From the NCBI GenBank assembly GCA_945860375.1, contig CAMAQR010000016.1, positions 7,867 to 71,866 on the forward strand: a stretch of 64,000 bases of DNA, given 5' to 3'. Below are positions 26,970 through 37,609 of the stretch, piece after piece (position 1 is the stretch's first letter; the number at the start of each line of letters is the position of its first letter). Source of the DNA: Pseudorhodobacter antarcticus. GTDB lineage: Bacteria; Pseudomonadota; Alphaproteobacteria; Rhodobacterales; Rhodobacteraceae. Under the pieces are notes generated by a model. That model was not told where the DNA came from, did not search any database, and worked only from the letters and a program-made list of their open reading frames with translations. Position numbers and translations under genes: made by a program.

Positions 26970-27953
26970 TCAGCAGTATCGTTCCACCGTGCTGGCCTGA
27001 TCGTGGCCATAGCGGTCGCCGTAGGCCCAGCCAACCGGCAGCAGGTGCGCGATGGCGGCGCGCAGATCGGGTGTCATGGTCAGAGTGTCGGCAGCGGCCC
27101 AATCGGCCAGATGTGCGGCGCTGCGTGTGCCGGGAATGGGGATCAGATGCGGGCCTTGGTCCAGCACCCAAGCCATCGCCAGTGCCGGCGCTGAATGCCC
27201 GAAATCGGCCGCCAGCGCGCGAAAGGCGGTCAGTTTGATCAGGTTCAGACCCCAGTCAGGTTGATGGAACCGCGGGATTTGCAGGCGGAAGTCATCAGCG
27301 GTCAGGGTGGCCGGATCAATCGGCATGCGCCCGAACGCCCCGCGCGCCAAGGGCGAGAACGGCACAAAGGCAGTGCCCAATGCGGCGCAGGTCTGGATCA
27401 AGCCCAGTTCCGGCTGGCGCGACCACAGCGAATATTCGTTCTGCACCGCGCGGCAGGGATGCACCGCGTGGGCGCGGCGCAGGGTGCCGGGCGCGATTTC
27501 CGACAGCCCGTAGCCGCCGATCAGACCGTCGTCGATCATCGCCTTCAAAGAGTGCACAACCTCTTCGATGGGGCGGGCCTCTTCGCGGCGGTGAATGTAG
27601 AATAAATCCACATGGTCCGTGCCGAGCCGCTTTAATGAGGCGTGAAGTTCGGCGCGCAAATGACTGGCAGAATTGTCGAAACGGCGATCAGGTCCGTCGA
27701 CGATACTGGCCTTGGTTGCGATCTGGATGTTTGGTTTGTGCAAAGCAATCCATTCGCCCATCACTGTTTCTGACACGCCCATACCGTAGATATTGGCGGT
27801 GTCCAGAAAGGTGATGCCGTGATCCAGTGCCGCATCCAGACAGCGGAAGCTTTCTTCCTTGGTGGTCGGCCCGAAGATGCCGCCAAAGCTCATGCAGCCC
27901 AGACCGATGGCGGACACCATCGGCCCGCCTGCGCCCAATTGCCGTTGTTTCAT
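26970..27953 (-). CDS. Aldo/keto reductase
   Basis: A 327-residue NADPH-dependent oxidoreductase with a TIM-barrel fold. The catalytic tetrad is visible: Asp and Tyr in FLDTANIYGMG, Lys in IATKAS, His in LFYIHRRE. The cofactor-binding C-terminal region PIPGTRSAAHLADW is present. It belongs to the AKR group that handles varied aldehydes and ketones, so the substrate cannot be assigned. Expressed alone; divergent from the DUF1989 gene. Confidence 0.9.
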   Translation of the reverse strand: MKQRQLGAGGPMVSAIGLGCMSFGGIFGPTTKEESFRCLDAALDHGITFLDTANIYGMGVSETVMGEWIALHKPNIQIATKASIVDGPDRRFDNSASHLRAELHASLKRLGTDHVDLFYIHRREEARPIEEVVHSLKAMIDDGLIGGYGLSEIAPGTLRRAHAVHPCRAVQNEYSLWSRQPELGLIQTCAALGTAFVPFSPLARGAFGRMPIDPATLTADDFRLQIPRFHQPDWGLNLIKLTAFRALAADFGHSAPALAMAWVLDQGPHLIPIPGTRSAAHLADWAAADTLTMTPDLRAAIAHLLPVGWAYGDRYGHDQASTVERYC

Positions 27954-28067
27954 CGCCGTCTCCTGTTTTGGGCGGATGAATAGACGCCCGCGAATCGGTT
28001 AGGTCAAGCGCAGAACGGGTTGACGGCGGCGCAGGTGTCGGGGAACCTCTTGCAAAGGGAGACGCCT

Positions 28068-28937
28068 ATGAAACCCAACAAGCCGCACCATTTGCCCCCG
28101 ACCGATGCCGCCACCCGGCAAGCCCTAGCCCCGGTCATCTGCTATCCGGTCGAAACCCTGCCCGCGCCCGATCTTGCGCCCTATCACGCCGCGCGTGCGG
28201 GGTGGAGCCGGGTGCAGGAAGTGTTGGTGCCCGCGCGTGAGGCGCGCTGTTTTGCCGTGCCCGCCGGGCATTTCTTTCGCATCAGCAGCGTCGATGGCCC
28301 ACAGGTGGGCGATCTGAATCTGTGGAATGCGGATGATCTGACCGAGCGGTTTTTCTCGGGCAAAACCCGCGCTTTGCATGGCACGCATCTGAGTGCGGGC
28401 GATCGGATGTGGTCCAACCTGCCCTATCTGCGGGTGTTGGCGACGATCACCGAGGACACGCTGGACTGGTACGGTTTTGACGCGTTCGGCGGGTCCGTGC
28501 ATGACGTGATCGGCACCCGCTGCGATCCTTACACCCACAATCTGCTCAGCCATGGCGGGCAGTATCACCACTGCTGCCATTCCAACCTGACGCGGGCTTT
28601 GGCCGCGCATACGGGCCTGCCTTTGGCGGTGGCCGAAATGCATGTGCATGATGTGCTGAACGTGTTCATGTGCACCGGCTTCACCCGCGACACCGGGCAG
28701 TATTTCATGAAGGCCAGCCCGGTGCGACCCGGCGATTTCCTTGAATTCTTTGCCGAAACCGATCTTTTGGGGGCGCTTTCGGCCTGTCCGGGCGGCGATT
28801 GTTCGACCGTGCATTCGTCGGATGTGGCGGTGTGCCATCCGCTGTTGGTGGAGGTGTTCAAGCCCGCCGCGCCGCCGGTTGGATGGCTGCGCGCGGAAAT
28901 CAGTGGATATGACCGGAGCCACGGGGTTTGGTCATAA
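28068..28937 (+). CDS. DUF1989 / urea carboxylase-associated family protein
   Basis: A 289-residue cytoplasmic protein with the DUF1989 pattern: HFFRISSVDGPQVGDLNLWN, LLSHGGQYHHCCHSNL, EMHVHDVLNVFMCTGF and the C-terminal GDCSTVHSSD. The clustered His and Cys residues suggest a metal site. Members are encoded beside urea carboxylase or amino-acid degradation genes elsewhere, but here there is no such context and no function is proven. The ATG at 28068 follows AAAGGGAG. Confidence 0.82.
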   Translation: MKPNKPHHLPPTDAATRQALAPVICYPVETLPAPDLAPYHAARAGWSRVQEVLVPAREARCFAVPAGHFFRISSVDGPQVGDLNLWNADDLTERFFSGKTRALHGTHLSAGDRMWSNLPYLRVLATITEDTLDWYGFDAFGGSVHDVIGTRCDPYTHNLLSHGGQYHHCCHSNLTRALAAHTGLPLAVAEMHVHDVLNVFMCTGFTRDTGQYFMKASPVRPGDFLEFFAETDLLGALSACPGGDCSTVHSSDVAVCHPLLVEVFKPAAPPVGWLRAEISGYDRSHGVWS

Positions 28938-29000
28938 AGACCCGAGCGCTTGCCAGTCTTGCATCGTTTGCCATCCCAAGTGGATGAAAAGCGATCCATT

Positions 29001-29705
29001 TCAGGCGAAGGCCGCCTCCAGCGCCACTTCGACCATCGCGCCAAAGCTGGTTTCACGTTGGTCGGCGGGCAAAGCCTCATGTGTCAGGATGTGGTCGGAA
29101 ATCGTCAGCACCGCCAGCGCGCGGCGGCCATGGCGGGCGGCCAACATGTAAAGCTCTGCCGCCTCCATCTCGATGCAAAGGGTGCCATGGCGTTGCAACT
29201 GGTCCGACAGGTCTTGGCGTTCGTCGTAAAAGGTGTCGGACGAATAAATCCCGCCCACATGCACCGGCACGCCGATTTTCAGCGCGGCGGTATGGGCCGC
29301 CGCCAACAGTCCGAAATCGGCGCAGGGGGCGAAGTTCATCTCGCGGAAGATGCTGCGCGACGGGCTGCCGTTGGTGCTGGCGGTTTGGGCCAGAACCACG
29401 TCGCGGACCTTGACATGGGGCTGCAGCGCGCCCGCAGAACCGATGCGAATCAGGGTTTGCGCGCCGTAATCCTTCATCAATTCATTGGCATAGATTGACA
29501 GCGACGGCATGCCCATGCCGCTTCCGTGGATGGTGACCGGATTGCCGCGCCAAGTGCCGGTATAGCCCAGCATGCCGCGCACCTCGTTCACCAGCACCGG
29601 ATTTTCGAGGAACTTCTGCGCGGCCCAGCGGGCGCGGTAAGGGTCGCCCGGCAGCAGCACGGTTGGCGCGATGTCGCCGGGTTTGGCCCCGATGTGAAAT
29701 GTCAT
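29001..29705 (-). CDS. deoD: Purine-nucleoside phosphorylase, DeoD type
   Basis: Phosphorolysis of purine (deoxy)nucleosides to base and (deoxy)ribose-1-phosphate in purine salvage. The 234-residue product begins [20 protein letters not shown] and has the phosphate-binding [29 protein letters not shown] (ribose binding) and the catalytic Asp in ISDH, all typical of the hexameric DeoD type. AAAGGAG precedes the ATG at 29705; the in-frame extension to 29879 has no family support. Confidence 0.95.
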   Translation of the reverse strand: MTFHIGAKPGDIAPTVLLPGDPYRARWAAQKFLENPVLVNEVRGMLGYTGTWRGNPVTIHGSGMGMPSLSIYANELMKDYGAQTLIRIGSAGALQPHVKVRDVVLAQTASTNGSPSRSIFREMNFAPCADFGLLAAAHTAALKIGVPVHVGGIYSSDTFYDERQDLSDQLQRHGTLCIEMEAAELYMLAARHGRRALAVLTISDHILTHEALPADQRETSFGAMVEVALEAAFA

Positions 29706-29770
29706 GGCGGTCTCCTTTCGGTTCAGGCTATGGCAAGTGAGGCCATTGCGAAAGCCCCGCGCGGCGCGGC

Positions 29771-30118
29771 CTAAAGAGCCTGCTGAAAAGCGGTTTTGTT
29801 CAGGCAGAACTCGGCGTCGGCCGGGCGCGACAGTTCGCCCCGTTTCAGCACCAGACGACAAGCGTTGCGGTCTTTGCACTGACCACAGGTGTACAACAGA
29901 TCAACATAAGAGTCGTGGTCGGCCTTGATCTGATCCTGAGACAGCCCGAAAATCTCGGCCATGGCGGCGACGCGGTCGGGCACATCATGGGGCATGCGCA
30001 CAAAGGCCTCGACTTGATCGCGGCCCATGCCCAGATCGGCCAGATCGCGGTCGGTCAGCGAAGCCACTTCCTTCAGGTCGCGCCAGCGCTGAACCAGAGT
30101 TTTGATGCTGTCGAACAT
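29771..30118 (-). CDS. DUF1127/DUF6455-like small protein
   Basis: A 115-residue protein whose first 50 residues ([25 protein letters not shown]) resemble the DUF1127 helical module found in alphaproteobacterial stress or RNA-binding small proteins. The C-terminal part has [11 protein letters not shown], a cysteine cluster typical of DUF6455 proteins. It may bind metal. The ATG at 30118 is chosen because the DUF1127-like start fits; upstream sequence is unlike protein of this family. Function unknown. Confidence 0.72.
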   Translation of the reverse strand: MFDSIKTLVQRWRDLKEVASLTDRDLADLGMGRDQVEAFVRMPHDVPDRVAAMAEIFGLSQDQIKADHDSYVDLLYTCGQCKDRNACRLVLKRGELSRPADAEFCLNKTAFQQAL

Positions 30119-30201
30119 GGCTGTCTCCAAGGATTGTTTGGGAACAGCTTGCGCAAGCGGCGGGGTGCGGGCCTTGATCTGGCGCAAACGGCAGGAAATG
30201 G

Positions 30202-32166
30202 TCAGGCGGCGCGCGGGGATTGCTCCACCAGTCCGACGATGTCCAGCATGATGCGGTTCAGCTCAAAATCCTTGGGTGTGTAGACGGCGGCGACGCCCAT
30301 GGCGCGCAAGGTGGCTGCGTCATCTTCGGGGATGATGCCGCCCACGACCAAGGGCGTGTCGGTCAGCCCCGCTGCGCGCATGCGGTACAGGGTTTCGGTG
30401 ATCAGCGGAATGTGGCTGCCCGACAGAATCGACAGACCGATCACATGGGCCTGTTGTTCCACAGCGGCGGCGACGATTTCGGCGGGGGTCAGGCGGATGC
30501 CTTCGTAATGGATGTCCATGCCGCAATCGCGGGCGCGGGCGGCGATTTGCTCGGCACCATTGGAGTGACCATCAAGCCCCGGTTTTCCCACCAGAAATTT
30601 CAACGGGCGGCCCAGTTTGGCCGACAGCGCCTGCACCGCCTCGCGGATCGGTTCCAGGCCCTCGGTGCGGTTCGATGGGTTGCGTGACACACCGGTGGGG
30701 GCGCGGTATTCGCCAAAAGCAGAGCGGACCATCTGGCCCCATTCGCCAGTGGTGACGCCTGCCTTGGCGCAAGCGACCGACGCCGCCATGATATTGGTGC
30801 CGTCTTGCGCATGGCGGCGCAGGGTGGTCAGGGCGGCCTCAACCGCCGCTGCGTCGCGGCTGGTGCGCCAGGCGGTCAGCCGTTCGATCTGATCGCGTTC
30901 GGCATCGGCATCGGCCACCATGATCGACCCGTCGCCGGCGGTCAGCGGGCTTGGCGCGGCCTCGGTCCAGCGGTTCACACCAACAACGGTGGTTTCTTTC
31001 GACTCGATTTTCGCAATTCGCTCGGCATTCGCCTCTACCAGACGGCCTTTCATATAATCAATCGCGGCCACCGCCCCGCCCATCGCGTCAATCTGCGCCA
31101 GTTCCGCCCGCGCGCCGTCTTTCAGCGCCGTTACCTTGCGGTCAATCGCAGGGTTGCCGTCGAAGAGGTCGTCGTATTCCAGAAGGTCCGTCTCATAGGC
31201 CAGAATCTGCTGCATCCGCAGCGACCATTGCTGATCCCAAGGGCGCGGCAGGCCCAAAGCCTCGTTCCAGGCGGGCAGTTGCACGGCGCGGGCACGGGCG
31301 TTTTTCGACAGGGTGACAGCCAGCATTTCGATCAGGATGCGGTAGACGTTGTTTTCCGGCTGCTGTTCGGTCAGGCCCAAAGAGTTCACCTGCACGCCGT
31401 AGCGAAAGCGGCGGTATTTGGCGTCGGTGATGCCGTAACGGTGTTTGCAAATCTCGTCCCACAGATCGACGAAGGCGCGCATCTTGCAGAGTTCCGTGAC
31501 GAACCGGATGCCCGCGTTGACAAAAAACGATATTCTGCCGACCATATTGGGGAAATCAGCGGTGGAAACTTTCCCTTTCAGATCATCCAGCACGGCGCAG
31601 GCGGTGGCGAGTGCAAAGGCCAGTTCCTGTTCCGGCGTCGCCCCAGCCTCTTGCAGATGATAGCTGCAGACGTTCATCGGGTTCCATTTGGGCAGGTGCT
31701 TTTGCGTGTAGGCCGCCACATCGGTGATCATCCGCAGGCTGGCTTTGGGCGGGGCGATGTAGGTGCCACGCGACAGGTATTCCTTGATGATGTCGTTCTG
31801 CACAGTGCCTTGCAAGGCCGCCACATCGGCGCCCTGTTCTTCAGCCACAGCGATATAGAGCGCCAACAGCCAAGGGGCGGTGGCGTTGATGGTCATCGAG
31901 GTGTTCATCTGATCCAGCGGGAGGTCCTTGAACAGCGCCCGCATGTCGCCCAGATGGTTCACCGGGACGCCAACCTTGCCAACTTCGCCGCGCGACAGTT
32001 CGTGGTCGCTGTCGTAACCCGTTTGCGTTGGCAGATCGAAGGCCACGGACAGGCCGGTCTGGCCCCGCGCCAGGTTGCCTTTGTAAAGCGCGTTGGACGC
32101 CGCGGCGGTGGAATGGCCCGCATAGGTGCGGAACAGCCAAGGGGTATCCTTTTGCGCTTGCATCAT
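30202..32166 (-). CDS. ecm: Ethylmalonyl-CoA mutase
   Basis: Coenzyme B12-dependent conversion of (2R)-ethylmalonyl-CoA to methylsuccinyl-CoA, the key carbon-skeleton rearrangement of the ethylmalonyl-CoA pathway. The 654-residue single-chain protein has the N-terminal substrate-binding barrel (LFRTYAGHSTAAASNALY, SVAFDLPTQTGYDSD) and a C-terminal B12-binding domain with D532-x-H534-x-x-G537 in GLDGHSNG. It is shorter than typical methylmalonyl-CoA mutase. The length, the start sequence and the nearby ccr gene favour Ecm. Its upstream region carries the 18-mer shared with mcl2. Confidence 0.93.
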   Translation of the reverse strand: MMQAQKDTPWLFRTYAGHSTAAASNALYKGNLARGQTGLSVAFDLPTQTGYDSDHELSRGEVGKVGVPVNHLGDMRALFKDLPLDQMNTSMTINATAPWLLALYIAVAEEQGADVAALQGTVQNDIIKEYLSRGTYIAPPKASLRMITDVAAYTQKHLPKWNPMNVCSYHLQEAGATPEQELAFALATACAVLDDLKGKVSTADFPNMVGRISFFVNAGIRFVTELCKMRAFVDLWDEICKHRYGITDAKYRRFRYGVQVNSLGLTEQQPENNVYRILIEMLAVTLSKNARARAVQLPAWNEALGLPRPWDQQWSLRMQQILAYETDLLEYDDLFDGNPAIDRKVTALKDGARAELAQIDAMGGAVAAIDYMKGRLVEANAERIAKIESKETTVVGVNRWTEAAPSPLTAGDGSIMVADADAERDQIERLTAWRTSRDAAAVEAALTTLRRHAQDGTNIMAASVACAKAGVTTGEWGQMVRSAFGEYRAPTGVSRNPSNRTEGLEPIREAVQALSAKLGRPLKFLVGKPGLDGHSNGAEQIAARARDCGMDIHYEGIRLTPAEIVAAAVEQQAHVIGLSILSGSHIPLITETLYRMRAAGLTDTPLVVGGIIPEDDAATLRAMGVAAVYTPKDFELNRIMLDIVGLVEQSPRAA

Positions 32167-32242
32167 CGGGCCTCGCGATTCAATTCAGCAACATTATTTC
32201 GTCAGCGCACAGATAGGCGACATTTTAAACCGATGTCAATCG

Positions 32243-32260
32243 CTGCGCTGCGGCAATTTC
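32243..32260. promoter_or_regulatory. 18-bp motif shared by ecm and mcl2 promoters, second copy
   Basis: CTGCGCTGCGGCAATTTC lies 77-94 bp upstream of the ecm start, in the orientation opposite to the gene, and is identical to the copy upstream of mcl2. A regulator of ethylmalonyl-CoA pathway genes may bind here. Confidence 0.5.
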
Positions 32261-32372
32261 GGCGCGAAGGTGGCAGGGGTTGTCATTGAAGGAGTGTTGG
32301 GTCTTGGGGCATGGTGCGGCATGCCAATCCGGTCCGGCAGAGCGCGTGATGGGTTTTTCTGCGAAAAACCCC

Positions 32373-32423
32373 GGGGGGCTGTCTGCCCCCCTCACCCCCC
32401 GAGGATATTTTCAGACAGATGAA
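32373..32423. repeat. Dispersed GC-hairpin element with ATATTTTCAGACAGATGAA tail
   Basis: GGGGGG-CTGTCTG-CCCCCC hairpin, a second C-run and the tail GATATTTTCAGACAGATGAA, as at 12863. Here it lies between divergent genes, so terminator function alone does not explain it. Confidence 0.75.
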
Positions 32424-32466
32424 TGGCGGCGTTTGAAATGCTGCCATCGGCGTGCCAGAGTTGCGC

Positions 32467-33849
32467 ATGACCCAGACTGTGGCGGTTCCCTATTGGCTTT
32501 TGGTGTTGATCCTTGCCTTCGCGGCGATCACATTCGCCTCGCATTTCCTGTTTCCCTCTGTGCGCTGGTTCTTTCGCAAGCGCATGGAACGGGCGGTGGC
32601 GCGGCTGAATGCCCGGCTGGACCGCCCGATCGAATTGTTCAAGCTGGCGCGGCGGCAAGACATGATCGTGCGGCTGGCCTATGATCCGGCGGTGCTGGAA
32701 GCGGTGGCCGAACATGCGGCAGAAACCGGCGTTCCGGGGTCTGTGGCATTTGAAGAGGCCCGGGGTTATGCGCGCGAAATCGTGCCGGGGTTTTCAGCAA
32801 CACTGTATTTTGGCGTCGCGATCCGGCTGGCGCGCGGGCTGAGCCGGGCATTGTACCGGGTGCGTATTGGCAAGCTGGATGCGGCACTGCGGCAGATTGA
32901 TCCGCGCGCGACGGTGGTTTTCGTGATGAACCACCGCTCCAACATGGATTATGTGCTGATCACCTGGTTGGTCGCGAACCGGGCGTCCATTTCCTATGCA
33001 GTGGGGGAATGGGCGCGGGTCTGGCCGTTGTCGCGGTTGATCCGGGCGATGGGGGCCTATTTCATCCGGCGGGGCAGCCGGAATCCGTTGTACCGGCGCG
33101 TGCTGGCCCGTTATGTGCAGATGGTCACGGCCGAGGGCACAACGCAGGCGATTTTCCCTGAGGGCGGTTTGTCACTGGACGGCCGGGTTGGCTTGGCCCG
33201 GATGGGGCTCCTCAGCTACATCGTGGCAGGGTACCAGCCGGGCGGCCGAGATGTGGTGTTTGTGCCCGTCGGTCTGGCCTATGACCGGGTGCTGGAGGAC
33301 CGCATCCTGACCGATGCGGCGGCGGCAGGCAGCCGGCGGTTTCGCGGCAAGCCCTTGGCAATCATTGCCTTTGTCGGGCGTGTGATCTGGCGCAAGTTGC
33401 GCGGGACTTTTGCCGGGTTTGGGACGGCAGCGGCGGGGTTCGGCGCGCCAGTGTCCTTGCGCGCCTTCATGACCGATCATCCTGACACCCCCACCGAGAC
33501 GCTGGGCGCATATCTGATGGCCGAGATTGAGCGGGTGGTGCCGGTGCTGCCCGTGCCTTTGGTGGCGGCGGCTTTGGCCGAAGGTCCGGCAGATCGTCAG
33601 GCGTTGGGCCAGATTGCGGACCGTTTGTTGGGCGAGTTGGCGGCGGCGGGGGCGGTGCTGAAACTGGCACCTGACGGGTTGCAGGCGACGCTGGCCGAGG
33701 GGCTGGCCCCGCTTTTGGCCCGGGGGGTCTTGGGTGAGGATTTGCGGCCCACGGCAACCGGGGCAGCCCTTCTGGCGTTTTACGCAAGCTCGGTGCAACA
33801 AAGGCTCGGGCTCAATAAAGCGGACATTGCCGCAACGCAGCAGACATAA
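32467..33849 (+). CDS. PlsB-like glycerol-3-phosphate / lysophosphatidate acyltransferase
   Basis: A 460-residue inner-membrane acyltransferase. An N-terminal hydrophobic helix (VPYWLLVLILAFAAITF) is followed by the acyltransferase domain with motif I NHRSNMD (HxxxxD), a GAYFIRRGSRN motif, and FPEGGLSLDGR (motif III). The whole resembles the acyltransferase part of GPAT (PlsB) more than small PlsC proteins. It should transfer a fatty acyl chain to glycerol-3-phosphate or its monoacyl derivative. A GTG at 32452 would add five residues. It lies between ecm and ccr, transcribed toward ccr. Confidence 0.82.
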   Translation: MTQTVAVPYWLLVLILAFAAITFASHFLFPSVRWFFRKRMERAVARLNARLDRPIELFKLARRQDMIVRLAYDPAVLEAVAEHAAETGVPGSVAFEEARGYAREIVPGFSATLYFGVAIRLARGLSRALYRVRIGKLDAALRQIDPRATVVFVMNHRSNMDYVLITWLVANRASISYAVGEWARVWPLSRLIRAMGAYFIRRGSRNPLYRRVLARYVQMVTAEGTTQAIFPEGGLSLDGRVGLARMGLLSYIVAGYQPGGRDVVFVPVGLAYDRVLEDRILTDAAAAGSRRFRGKPLAIIAFVGRVIWRKLRGTFAGFGTAAAGFGAPVSLRAFMTDHPDTPTETLGAYLMAEIERVVPVLPVPLVAAALAEGPADRQALGQIADRLLGELAAAGAVLKLAPDGLQATLAEGLAPLLARGVLGEDLRPTATGAALLAFYASSVQQRLGLNKADIAATQQT

Positions 33850-33874
33850 AATTACAAAATATCTGTCACAGCTA

Positions 33875-33890
33875 TTGCAAAGTTGCGCAA
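33875..33890. promoter_or_regulatory. RamB-like TTGCAAAGTTGCGCAA site upstream of ccr
   Basis: An imperfect palindrome 66-81 bp upstream of the ccr ATG. It resembles the TTTGCAAA-type half sites recognised by RamB regulators, which are reported to control ccr in relatives. A related sequence occurs upstream of sucC at 11081-11099. Confidence 0.5.
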
Positions 33891-33955
33891 ATCTCTCATA
33901 TCAATCGCCAAGGCCGCTTTGATTCTGCGGCGCGGCATGATGGATGGAGGCTTCG

Positions 33956-35248
<1,293 letters not shown>

Positions 35249-35566
35249 TCCAGCGGTGCGGCTGCGCCGCATGGCCTTTGCCTCGCCTGCGCGCTATGCG
35301 CTTTGGCTCAGGAGGGGGGCGCTGCCCCCGCCTTTGGCTCCCCCGGGATATTGGGACCAATGTGAATTTGCAGGATTCACATTGGCTCAACTATCCTCGG
35401 GGGTGAGCGGAGCGAGGGGGCAGACAGCCCCCCTGTTTGTTCCAAGCGCTGGGGATGCAATTGGGATGCGTCAGCGCCGTTTGGAGGGGCTCGATGCCCC
35501 GCAAAACGGCACCCCCGATCTGGTTGCGCACTGGCTCTTGCCGGACCCATCGCATAAGGTCTTGCC
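35249..35566. other. Gene-free region with composite inverted repeat
   Basis: No gene is seen between ccr and the helicase gene. Most of the space is a composite of two GC-rich elements in opposite orientation (35311-35434); the remainder has no recognised feature. Confidence 0.6.
35311..35434. repeat. Head-to-head pair of GC-rich elements around a central hairpin
   Basis: A C-run element ending CCCCCGGGATATTG faces an inverted copy reading ATCCTCGGGGG. Between them is a perfect 11-bp stem CCAATGTGAAT / ATTCACATTGG with a 7-base loop (35357-35385). It is downstream of ccr and may terminate it. Confidence 0.7.
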
Positions 35567-37108
35567 ATGACCGATCTTGCCCCCGTCAAGCTGACTTTCT
35601 CCGATGATCAGGCCGAGGCCTATGACCGCGTTTCGGCGGAACTGTTTGCCATGGGCATCGATCTTGACCATGGTGGCATCGGGCCACGGCCTGAAGGCAA
35701 ATCATCGGTCTTGGCGGTGATTGGCAAGGCCGGGTCGGGCAAGACCATGCTTTTGGCCAGCCTTTACAAAGCGATGGCGGCGGCGGGTGTTGATCTGGTT
35801 TCGGGCGATTATGAGCCGAAAAAGCGTAAGGACCGTCGCAGTCTGGCGATCTTGGCTCCGACCAACAAGGCCGCTTCGGTCTTGCGGATGCGCGGGGTTC
35901 CGGCCACCACCATTCACCGCATTCTCTACACCCCCGTCTACGACCCGCAGTACGAGAAAATCGCGGAATGGTTGACGGGGCAGGGGCCGCGTCCGGCGGT
36001 GGAAGGTCTGACCGAACTGGCGTTGGACCGCGCCCATGCGTTTTACCAGCAAGTGGCGTCGATTCCCGGAGCACTTGCGGCGGCGGGTTTGCGCGGCAGT
36101 GATTTCATCAAGGGCTGGAAGCGGCGCGAAGAGCCGCTCGATGTGGGCTTTGTCGACGAATCCTCGATGCTGGATGAGCGCCAGTTCGACGACCTGCGTG
36201 AGATTTTTCCGACGCTCGTGTTGTTTGGCGATCCCGCACAGTTGGCCCCGGTGGGCCTGTCGGGTGAGATGGTGTTTGACCGTCTGGGGGAGGGGCGGCG
36301 CTTGGTGTTGTCGCGCATTCACCGGCAGGCGCAGGACAATCCGATCCTTGATCTGGCGCATGCTTTGGGGGACCCGAACCTTGGGTTTGAGGAGTTTGAG
36401 CGGATGGTCGAGGCCGCCTCCAAAAAAGACGACCGCGTCGTCTGGGCCGAGCGTGTCGATGCCGATCTGATGGCGCGCAGCCCGGTTCTGGTCTGGCGCA
36501 ATGCCACCCGCATCCGGCTGATCACGGCGTTTCGCGCGGCGCAGGGTGCGCCCGCCGACAGGCTTTTGCCCGGCGAGCCATTGATCTGTGACGGCATTGA
36601 ATTGCCTCTCAAGCACCGCAAGAAGCGCATTGATCTGGAGGCGCGGGGCCTGATCAAGGGCGCGCAGGTGATCTATTTGGGGCGCGGCAGCCGTGAGGGT
36701 TTTGCCAAGCTGCATGTGGTGGGGGCCGAGGACCCGCAGGTGTCCGCCGCCTCGATCATCAAGATTGAGCGCCCCGATGAAGAAGAACCGCTGATCGCCA
36801 CGGCCGCCACCATGGGTGCTGCGTTTCTGCATGGGGCTGCGGTCACGATCCACAAAGCCCAGGGCAGCCAATGGGATACGGTGCAGGTCTTTGCGCCTGA
36901 TCTTTATGCGGCAGCCCAGGCGGGGCGGTCCGAGGCCGGGGTGCCGCTGTGGAAGCGCCTCGCCTATGTCGCGATCACCCGGGCGCAAAACCGGTTGATG
37001 TGGGTGGTGCGCAACCGTTTGGCCTTGCCCAAGCAGGCGCTGACGGTGGATGATTTGCGGGGGCCGGCTGCGCCCTTGACCCTGACGGCGCAGCAAGATG
37101 AGGCCTAG
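35567..37108 (+). CDS. RecD-like AAA family ATPase / DNA helicase
   Basis: A 513-residue superfamily 1B-type helicase. It carries Walker A GKAGSGKT at about residues 53-60, a threonine/asparagine motif Ia (LAPTNKAASVLR), Walker B-like VDESSMLDE, FGDPAQLAPVG (motif III), and the C-terminal UvrD-like IHKAQGSQWDTV and AYVAITRAQNRL motifs. It resembles RecD2 or Dda-like helicases without the large N-terminal region, so it is probably a DNA repair helicase, but its partners are unknown. ATG at 35567. Confidence 0.82.
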   Translation: MTDLAPVKLTFSDDQAEAYDRVSAELFAMGIDLDHGGIGPRPEGKSSVLAVIGKAGSGKTMLLASLYKAMAAAGVDLVSGDYEPKKRKDRRSLAILAPTNKAASVLRMRGVPATTIHRILYTPVYDPQYEKIAEWLTGQGPRPAVEGLTELALDRAHAFYQQVASIPGALAAAGLRGSDFIKGWKRREEPLDVGFVDESSMLDERQFDDLREIFPTLVLFGDPAQLAPVGLSGEMVFDRLGEGRRLVLSRIHRQAQDNPILDLAHALGDPNLGFEEFERMVEAASKKDDRVVWAERVDADLMARSPVLVWRNATRIRLITAFRAAQGAPADRLLPGEPLICDGIELPLKHRKKRIDLEARGLIKGAQVIYLGRGSREGFAKLHVVGAEDPQVSAASIIKIERPDEEEPLIATAATMGAAFLHGAAVTIHKAQGSQWDTVQVFAPDLYAAAQAGRSEAGVPLWKRLAYVAITRAQNRLMWVVRNRLALPKQALTVDDLRGPAAPLTLTAQQDEA

Positions 37109-37109
37109 A

Positions 37110-37211
37110 GTGTGTTGCGTTCAAACTGATTCAGATTGACCGAAATCCAAGACAGGCACTGCCGGTGTCTGTTGCGTTCCGTAGGCTGAACCCGATCGAA
37201 GGCAACACGCT
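37110..37211. repeat. Dispersed ~105-bp double-hairpin repeat, copy 2 (reverse)
   Basis: The reverse complement matches copy 1 (26784-26890) through GTGTTGC, TTCGATCGGGTT, ACCGGCAGTGCCTGTCTTGG and ATCTGAATCAG. It lies directly after the helicase stop. Differences concentrate in loops, with some in stems. Confidence 0.8.
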
Positions 37212-37269
37212 CCAGGCTTTCTCTTTGTCAGCCCATCGGTTAGCCTGTGCGAAACCATGCGAGGCCCCG

Positions 37270-37506
37270 ATGATCTGCGTCTTTGTCCAATTCCGCTGTA
37301 CCCCCGGCAAGACCTATGCCGTGGCCACCGCGATCTATGACCGTGAGGTGGTCAGCGAGTTGTATTCGACTTCCGGCGAATATGACCTGATCGCGAAGAT
37401 CTACATCCCGGATGGCGAGGATGTGGGGCACTATCTGTCCGAGCGTCTGTTCGATATTCCGGGCATCGTGCGAACGCTGACCACGATGACCTTCAAGGCG
37501 TTTTAA
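37270..37506 (+). CDS. AsnC/Lrp ligand-binding (RAM) domain protein
   Basis: A 78-residue protein starting MICVFVQFRCTPGKTYAVA and containing the Lrp/AsnC C-terminal RAM fold (STSGEYDLIAKIYIPDGEDVGHYL) without a helix-turn-helix. Such stand-alone domains oligomerise and bind small molecules or amino acids; function is otherwise unknown. An in-frame extension begins inside the dispersed repeat and is rejected. Confidence 0.85.
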   Translation: MICVFVQFRCTPGKTYAVATAIYDREVVSELYSTSGEYDLIAKIYIPDGEDVGHYLSERLFDIPGIVRTLTTMTFKAF

Positions 37507-37609
37507 ACGACCTGCGCCTGACCCGCGCCGGGTTGCGTCAAGGGCTGCGATGTCGATCCTGCCCATGGCCATCATGGCTGCAACGGCAGGTTCAACCTTT
37601 GCGCTGAAT

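Noticed and set aside
35311..35434. Possible CRISPR or tandem-repeat array
   Set aside because: There are only two units in inverted orientation with no spacers; no CRISPR array was seen anywhere in the window.
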